In this document: positions 7,103 to 11,373 of the stretch, piece by piece | How the letters are laid out: every line of letters begins with the position of its first letter | How positions within the stretch are numbered: position 1 is the first letter of the stretch | Assembly: GCA_021799405.1 (NCBI GenBank) | Contig: JAJZAL010000170.1 | Location: 1 to 11,373 of the forward strand | DNA: 11,373 nt | Direction: 5' to 3' | Origin: Acidobacteriota bacterium | GTDB lineage: Bacteria; Acidobacteriota; Terriglobia; Terriglobales; Acidobacteriaceae | Made by a program: the position numbers and the translations under genes | The notes under the pieces: generated by a model | Databases searched by the model: none | What the model was told of the DNA's origin: nothing | Seen by the model: only the letters and a program-made list of their open reading frames with translations

Positions 7103-7936
7103 TCATGCGGTTTCCATCAGTACGTCAGATTCTTGTTCCACCCATTGCTCGTTGAGCAGTACAGCAAGTTCTTCCGCTGCTATGTCCGGCTCGCTTGAGT
7201 GATGTCGTGTCATGGGAACGGCCCGCACCACTTCCCCGGCAAGCAGGATTTTTGGTGCGGGAAGCTCCGGAGCTCTGGACAACTCCGCGAGAGTCGTGCG
7301 GTGGGAAAAGCTCGCGCGGGTACCCACGCCGGAAACAACTAGACAGGGCGTGGATAGAGCCATTCCTGCGGTCAGCAAGCGGTCTCGCAACGCGGCGTAG
7401 TCTATGCCGGGCATATACACGACCACTGTGACATCTGCCGCGCTCGCTCCATTAGGCTTGAGATCCGGCCAGTCATTTCTGGATTCGCCCTGGCCTCCGT
7501 GGCCGGGCAAAAATACCAGCGAAGAGGCTCCCTTGCGGTATGTCAAGGAAATTCCCGCTGCCGCCGCTGCGCAGGACGCAGTGGTCACTCCAGGCACAAT
7601 TTCATAGGCGATTCCGGCCGCCTGCAGCGCTGCAATCTCTTCCCCTGCGCGACCAAAGATCAAGGGATCTCCGCCTTTCAGCCGCACCACAAGTTTTCCC
7701 TGTCGGGCGTGTTCGACCAGCATCTCATTGATCTGTTCCTGAGTTACTCGCTTGTTGTTGCCGCACCGTTTTCCGGCATCGATGATCTGGGCGTGGACGG
7801 CCAGTTGCACAACTTCCCGAGAAACCAGGCCATCGTGCAAGACCACCTCCGCCTGGCCGAGAATCCATGCGGCCCTCACCGTCAATAGTTCCGGATCTCC
7901 CGGTCCAGCGCCTACAAGATAGACCTTGCCAGTCAT
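7103..7936 (-). CDS. cobA: Uroporphyrinogen-III C-methyltransferase (SUMT)
   Basis: This 277-residue enzyme transfers two methyl groups from S-adenosylmethionine to uroporphyrinogen III, giving precorrin-2, the branch point to siroheme and cobalamin. The conserved motifs are all present: VYLVGAGPGDPELLT (5-19), VVRLKGGDPLIFGR (83-96), EIVPGVTTA (112-120), SLTYRKGASS (130-139), VVVYMPG (171-177) and PAPKILLAGEVV (226-237). ATG 7936 is chosen because GGGAGG lies four bases upstream and the first motif follows at once; the much longer upstream frame runs antisense-free through dsrK and is not coding. A tail of about 30 residues exceeds the usual core length. The gene follows dsrK by 73 bases. 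It is a stand-alone SUMT without the dehydrogenase/ferrochelatase half of CysG, so later siroheme steps must be encoded elsewhere. Confidence 0.93.
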   Translation of the reverse strand: MTGKVYLVGAGPGDPELLTVRAAWILGQAEVVLHDGLVSREVVQLAVHAQIIDAGKRCGNNKRVTQEQINEMLVEHARQGKLVVRLKGGDPLIFGRAGEEIAALQAAGIAYEIVPGVTTASCAAAAAGISLTYRKGASSLVFLPGHGGQGESRNDWPDLKPNGASAADVTVVVYMPGIDYAALRDRLLTAGMALSTPCLVVSGVGTRASFSHRTTLAELSRAPELPAPKILLAGEVVRAVPMTRHHSSEPDIAAEELAVLLNEQWVEQESDVLMETA

Positions 7937-7940
7937 CGTT

Positions 7941-7946
7941 CCTCCC
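7941..7946 (-). promoter_or_regulatory. Ribosome binding site of cobA
   Basis: GGGAGG on the minus strand, four bases before ATG 7936. It decides the start against upstream in-frame candidates. Confidence 0.65.
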
Positions 7947-8009
7947 TCTGCATCCGCGCAATCCGCGGCTTCGTTGCGCCATCCCACACGGTTGACTTTC
8001 CGAAACAGA

Positions 8010-9698
8010 TCAATGCCATTCCCACTCGATGTAACCTGGCTTGACGTCCACCATGGCATTGACCACCAGCTCGGCCAGTCCGCCATAAAGAATGCGGTTG
8101 GATTCCCAAAGACCGAAGTACTGCAGCATGTCGCGGAATTGTCCTTTACAGTTGCTGCAAGGTGCACACAGGTACTTCGGAATGGAAGCGTCCATGCAAT
8201 CGGAAAATGCATTGAGAATCTGTTCCATCTTTTTTCGTCCAGCGACCTGGAAACGCCAGTCCGGGAAATTATTGCCGCTCATGATGGCAAAGCCGCTGCC
8301 GCCACCGCAGCAATAATTGTCTACGCCATGGGGAGTCATCTCGCGGAACTGTGGACATAGCTTTCGCACGATCTCGCGCTGAGGTTCCACGACTCCCATC
8401 AACCGCACCATGTTGCAGGGGTCGTGCAGCGTAACCGGAAAATCATTCCGGCTGGAGTCGAAGGCCAGTTTGCCGCTCATCACAATGTCCCGCAGCAGGG
8501 TCATCGAACTCTCTCGCGGAACATTGGCATCTCCCATCAAAATGCGGTCTGCAATGACGCTGAGTGCCTTGTGCGCGTGTCCGCATTCGCCCAGCACGAT
8601 TTTCTTGACGCCCAGCTTGCGGGCAATCTCAGCGTGCTTGGCAGCGACGCGCGCAAACTGCACGTCGTCGTACCAGAGGCCGTAATTAACTGAGTCGTAG
8701 CCAACGACCTCCGAAGACATGGTCCAACTGATACCGGCCAGCTTCATGATCGTGGCGAAGGCGCCGGGGTTCTCCGGCCACGCCAGGATTTCTCCGGCAT
8801 TGTGGATCAGCAGGATGTCCGCGCCCTGAACGTCCCAAGGCGTCTTTACCTCGATACCGGTTTTCTCGCTGGTCTCCTCGTCGATGAAAGCTATGTTGTC
8901 CATCACCACTTCCGGACTCATGCCGGTCGAGGACCCCACGCGCAGTTGCAGCATGGAGCCACTGTCGTGGAGTTCCTTTGCAGCGATGCCCATCTCCTGG
9001 CTGAAGAGTTTGCGGAGCTCATGCGCCACCAAGCCATTGTCGGCTCCAATTGGACAGGCCTGGGCACAGCGGCGACACAGGTTGCAGCGGTAGGAGAGTT
9101 CAATCAATCGGGCCACTAAGGGCCAATTGATCTCGATGTCGCCATGCTGCCAGGCGGAGAGCAGGCCACCGCCCTTGACATACTTGAAATAGAGGCGGCG
9201 CAGCACCTCCGAGCGATAGGTTGGGCGGTAGAGTTCGTTGTGACCGCTGGCCTCGTAGATGTGGCAGGCTTCCGAACAGGTCTGGCATTTGACACAATGC
9301 TCCATCGTCAGCAGCAGGGGCTGAAGGAATGTCCAGTTATCTTCTTTGCGAAACAGCTTTTCCAGTCCGGAGAGGAACTTGGCCACAAGCGCATTTTCTT
9401 CCTCGCGGTCTTTGGGTTTGGGAACACTCACCGCGCAGGTATTGTCCAGGATGCACTCGTACTGCGCCATCGTCTTCTCGCTGAGAGGCGCGAAGGGATG
9501 ATTGTTCTCTACGTCATCCAGAGGAGCGGGGAGCGGTTTCAGATCCGGCAACCCCAGTTTCACCAACGGCTGGCGTTCGTCTCGGGACATGTCGGAGATC
9601 TTCACCGGACGACCTTCCACCAGAGGGCCAGCGGAAGGCGGAGCAGCCTTCTGCTCACTGGACAAACTTGATGTGGGCGTCTTGACTTCGCCGTTCAT
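8010..9698 (-). CDS. dsrK: DsrK, CCG-domain iron-sulfur subunit of the DsrMKJOP complex
   Basis: The 562-residue protein is a soluble, HdrD-like catalytic subunit on the cytoplasmic face of the membrane complex that exchanges electrons with the DsrC trisulfide. Two [4Fe-4S] ligand sets are visible: CVKCQTCSEAC (Cys135, 138, 141, 145) and CNLCRRCAQACP (Cys205, 208, 211, 215). Two cysteine-rich CCG-type regions follow: LGECGHAHK (369-377), HDPCNMVRLMG (425-435) with NYCCGGGSG (461-469), and CAPCSNC (511-517). The start ATG 9698 overlaps the dsrM stop (ATGA) and is preceded by GGAGAGGAG, indicating translational coupling. An upstream GTG-type start at 9794 would add 32 residues lying antisense-like inside dsrM and is rejected. 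The length and domain order fit full DsrK. No signal peptide is present. Confidence 0.94.
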   Translation of the reverse strand: MNGEVKTPTSSLSSEQKAAPPSAGPLVEGRPVKISDMSRDERQPLVKLGLPDLKPLPAPLDDVENNHPFAPLSEKTMAQYECILDNTCAVSVPKPKDREEENALVAKFLSGLEKLFRKEDNWTFLQPLLLTMEHCVKCQTCSEACHIYEASGHNELYRPTYRSEVLRRLYFKYVKGGGLLSAWQHGDIEINWPLVARLIELSYRCNLCRRCAQACPIGADNGLVAHELRKLFSQEMGIAAKELHDSGSMLQLRVGSSTGMSPEVVMDNIAFIDEETSEKTGIEVKTPWDVQGADILLIHNAGEILAWPENPGAFATIMKLAGISWTMSSEVVGYDSVNYGLWYDDVQFARVAAKHAEIARKLGVKKIVLGECGHAHKALSVIADRILMGDANVPRESSMTLLRDIVMSGKLAFDSSRNDFPVTLHDPCNMVRLMGVVEPQREIVRKLCPQFREMTPHGVDNYCCGGGSGFAIMSGNNFPDWRFQVAGRKKMEQILNAFSDCMDASIPKYLCAPCSNCKGQFRDMLQYFGLWESNRILYGGLAELVVNAMVDVKPGYIEWEWH

Positions 9699-10645
9699 GA
9701 TCTCCTCTCCTTCTTTAGCAGGTTCGGCGGAGCGCTCGAAACCACTTCGACCCAGGTCTTGGAGCCATCGGCACCGACGTGCGCCGCACTCCAAGTGGGC
9801 CGGTACGTAAGGTATTCCGCCAGTTTCACCGTAATTTTGCTTCCCGGACGGTTTGGCTTGTCATCCCAGCGGATGTTGTGGTAAGTGAAATACTTCGCAA
9901 TGAAATGTGACATGTGCGTCAGCGGGATATAGGCCAGCAGCACAGCGCTCAGGCCAAGCCCCACCGCCAGCAAACCGGACACGGGAACGGTGTTGTCGAA
10001 GTGCAGCAGGCCATGGGCGATAGCCAGAGGACCGGCCTGGCCGGGCTGCCTGAGGAAATAGCCGGCCCAGACAAGTCCAAAGGCGACAATGAAAAAAATC
10101 AAATTGAAAATATCGGCCGGGGTCGTGTAGTTGCGGAGTTTTGCTTCCGTGAATCGGCGCACCAGGAGCCCAATCGCCCCAAGGATGGACAGGGCTGAGC
10201 CCAAGGCTGCGGTAATCAGGATCAGGTCGCGCAGGATCGTCGCCGTCATGACTATCCACGAAGCTGCGGCTGAGGTTGGCAGCAACGCATGCACAAAGAC
10301 CATGGCCATGGACCCGATCAGCAGATAGAGACCGAAGTGAAACGGAAACGAGCTATACCAGAGGACCGGGTTGAATTTCTTTAACCCTCGGAGAAGCAGG
10401 ATCTCAGGGGCCATCACCTTCAGATCGCCCAGGTGGTTGACGTGCATGGGGAACTTCCACCAATCCGTAACTTCAAAGTACGAACCGCCATGCTTCACCA
10501 ACTCAGGATCGTCGTGAGGCACAGGATACAACTCCCAGCGCAGATGGATCGGCATGCGGGCATAACTGATCGCACGCACGGCACAAGCCGTCAGAAACAC
10601 GGTCACCGCCAAATAAATCGCTATGTAAAAGAAGGTCGTCATCAC
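9695..10645 (-). CDS. dsrM: DsrM, heme b membrane subunit of the DsrMKJOP complex
   Basis: The 316-residue protein is a NarI-like cytochrome b subunit that oxidises or reduces the quinone pool and passes electrons to DsrK. It has about six membrane segments: 5-27, 101-122, 130-163 (long, probably two), 180-197 and 223-247. The MPIHLRWELYPVPHD stretch (31-45) is characteristic of DsrM. Candidate heme ligands are His103 (PFHFGLY), His119, His211 or His215, and His244 or His247. The GTG at 10645 lies seven bases after GAGGAG; the ATG immediately following (10642) is also possible. The last four bases overlap the start of dsrK. It lies 122 bases downstream of dsrP. Confidence 0.92.
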   Translation of the reverse strand: MMTTFFYIAIYLAVTVFLTACAVRAISYARMPIHLRWELYPVPHDDPELVKHGGSYFEVTDWWKFPMHVNHLGDLKVMAPEILLLRGLKKFNPVLWYSSFPFHFGLYLLIGSMAMVFVHALLPTSAAASWIVMTATILRDLILITAALGSALSILGAIGLLVRRFTEAKLRNYTTPADIFNLIFFIVAFGLVWAGYFLRQPGQAGPLAIAHGLLHFDNTVPVSGLLAVGLGLSAVLLAYIPLTHMSHFIAKYFTYHNIRWDDKPNRPGSKITVKLAEYLTYRPTWSAAHVGADGSKTWVEVVSSAPPNLLKKERRS

Positions 10646-10767
10646 TTTTCATCTCCTCGAGCGCTTGCTTTGGATGCACTCACAGTTCCACCATGCTTGC
10701 TTTTCCCGACCGCGCCGGCATGTTTCCCCGTATCTCCACGCACTCCTTGACGCATTCATGGACAGAC
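10646..10767 (-). other. Gap between dsrP and dsrM with a 36-codon Arg-rich frame
   Basis: The gap contains a small minus-strand frame from ATG 10759 to a stop at 10649, beginning MNASRSAWRYGETCRRGRE. Its stop lies next to the dsrM ribosome binding site, so coupling is conceivable. No ribosome binding site precedes it and it matches nothing I know, so coding is unproven. No terminator is seen. Confidence 0.3.
10653..10658 (-). promoter_or_regulatory. Ribosome binding site of dsrM
   Basis: GAGGAG on the minus strand, seven bases before GTG 10645 and ten before ATG 10642. The spacing slightly favours the GTG. Confidence 0.55.
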
Positions 10768-11373
10768 TCACTTCACTTCTGTCGTAGCCAGGTCGCCCAC
10801 AACCGGCTGCGCCTTGTGTGTATGCTGCGGCACATACGTAAACTGTGTCGGGTCGGCGGTCTTCACCGCGAGCGTGACCTTGTAGAACACGGTGACCATC
10901 AGGATGCCGATGGCATAGACGCCCACGGTGATCATTACCTCCGGAAAAGTGGGAATATAGCGGCTGACAAATCCGAACGGAGAAGGCATAAAGCCGCCAA
11001 CCACCAGGCAGATACCTTTGTCGATCCAGAGAGCGAGATATGTGACCACGCAGGCCACCACCAGCGTCGCATGGTTTCTGCGCAGGCGCGGCAGCAGCAA
11101 CATTCCCAGAGAAATTACCATCAGCACAATGGAAGCGCGTCCCCACGGCAGCAGTGTGGAATGGGGGCCGATGCCCAGATACAGGTTGTTGAAATCCTCC
11201 GTCAGGTCGGGGATGCGACTGTAGTACGCCGTAAAGATTTCCAGCAACAGGAAAAAAACATTCATCGCCATCGCATAGGTAATGATGACGGCGAGGGCGT
11301 CAATGGCCTTGCGGCCCACATCGTACCCTGTCAGCCGCCGAACCAGCATACAGAGCAAAATCAGCAGCGCAGG
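10768..11373 (-). CDS. dsrP: DsrP, NrfD-type membrane subunit, C-terminal part (cut by right edge)
   Basis: The frame is open at base 11373 and gives 201 residues ending at a stop at 10768-10770. About five membrane segments are visible. The pattern NVFFLLLEIFTAYYS followed by IPDL, then LLPWGRASIVLM and LALWIDKGICLVVGGFMPSP, matches the NrfD/HmcB-like DsrP family, quinone-interacting integral membrane proteins that partner the DsrO ferredoxin-type and DsrJ triheme subunits. A full DsrP has about ten segments and roughly 400 residues, so about half is present. No start can be placed; the TTG at 11358 is internal. Other NrfD-family members (HmcC, TmcC, ActC) are similar, and the assignment leans on dsrM and dsrK following directly. 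Confidence 0.85.
   Translation of the reverse strand, partial: PALLILLCMLVRRLTGYDVGRKAIDALAVIITYAMAMNVFFLLLEIFTAYYSRIPDLTEDFNNLYLGIGPHSTLLPWGRASIVLMVISLGMLLLPRLRRNHATLVVACVVTYLALWIDKGICLVVGGFMPSPFGFVSRYIPTFPEVMITVGVYAIGILMVTVFYKVTLAVKTADPTQFTYVPQHTHKAQPVVGDLATTEVK

Noticed and set aside
7937..8212. N-terminal extension of cobA into dsrK
   Set aside because: SUMT proteins begin at the VYLVGAGPGDP motif, and GGGAGG precedes ATG 7936. The upstream part is an out-of-frame reading of dsrK.
9699..9794. N-terminal extension of dsrK
   Set aside because: The extra 32 residues are encoded inside dsrM. The ATG at 9698 has a good ribosome binding site and an ATGA overlap typical of coupling.
10649..11146. 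Possible DsrJ or other small subunit in the 165-codon minus-strand frame
   Set aside because: There are no CXXCH heme motifs, and most of the frame overlaps dsrP out of frame.
1..11373. tRNA, rRNA, CRISPR, riboswitch or origin
   Set aside because: No cloverleaf, conserved rRNA stretch, regularly spaced repeat or known riboswitch core was recognised by eye; a covariance-model search could still find something small.

Overview
The window looks like a chromosomal fragment from a sulfur-cycling bacterium, probably an acidobacterium. It holds the distal part of a dissimilatory sulfite reductase (dsr) cluster running leftward on the minus strand. The cluster ends against a stretch of broken genes and an insertion sequence. 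The acidobacterial assignment is inference. It rests on dsr genes lying beside fragments of an Oar-like TonB-dependent receptor and a GH92 mannosidase, both common in Acidobacteriota genomes, some of which are known to carry dsr genes. No rRNA or other marker gene is present to prove it.

Right part (about 11373 to 7103, minus strand): an NrfD-type membrane protein (dsrP, cut by the window edge), then dsrM (heme b membrane subunit), dsrK (CCG-domain iron-sulfur subunit, overlapping dsrM by ATGA) and a uroporphyrinogen-III C-methyltransferase (cobA/SUMT type). DsrMKP connect the quinone pool to the DsrC trisulfide. The methyltransferase makes precorrin-2, the precursor of siroheme.

Middle part (about 6978 to 2586, minus strand): a predicted outer-membrane beta-barrel protein; dsrN (cobyrinate a,c-diamide synthase family, implicated in siroheme amidation); a small NifX/NifB-C-terminal-like gene broken by a one-base frameshift; and a CoA-disulfide/persulfide reductase with a C-terminal rhodanese domain. 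The genes are collinear with short gaps, so one transcription unit is plausible. The common theme is building the siroheme-amide cofactor and handling electrons and persulfide sulfur around DsrAB/DsrC. dsrAB, dsrC, dsrJ and dsrO are not in the window and would be expected beyond the right edge or elsewhere.

Left part (about 2585 to 1): three remnants lie end to end: an IS630-family transposase piece (+), a GH92 alpha-mannosidase piece (+) and the C-terminal end of a TonB-dependent receptor (-). They are followed by an ISKra4-family insertion sequence that runs off the left edge. The IS carries a small upstream ORF (DUF6788-like) and a DDE transposase in the -1 frame, with an A5G5 run in the overlap that could serve as a frameshift site, and an 11-bp-arm palindrome just upstream of its first start codon.

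No tRNA, rRNA, CRISPR array or riboswitch was recognised.
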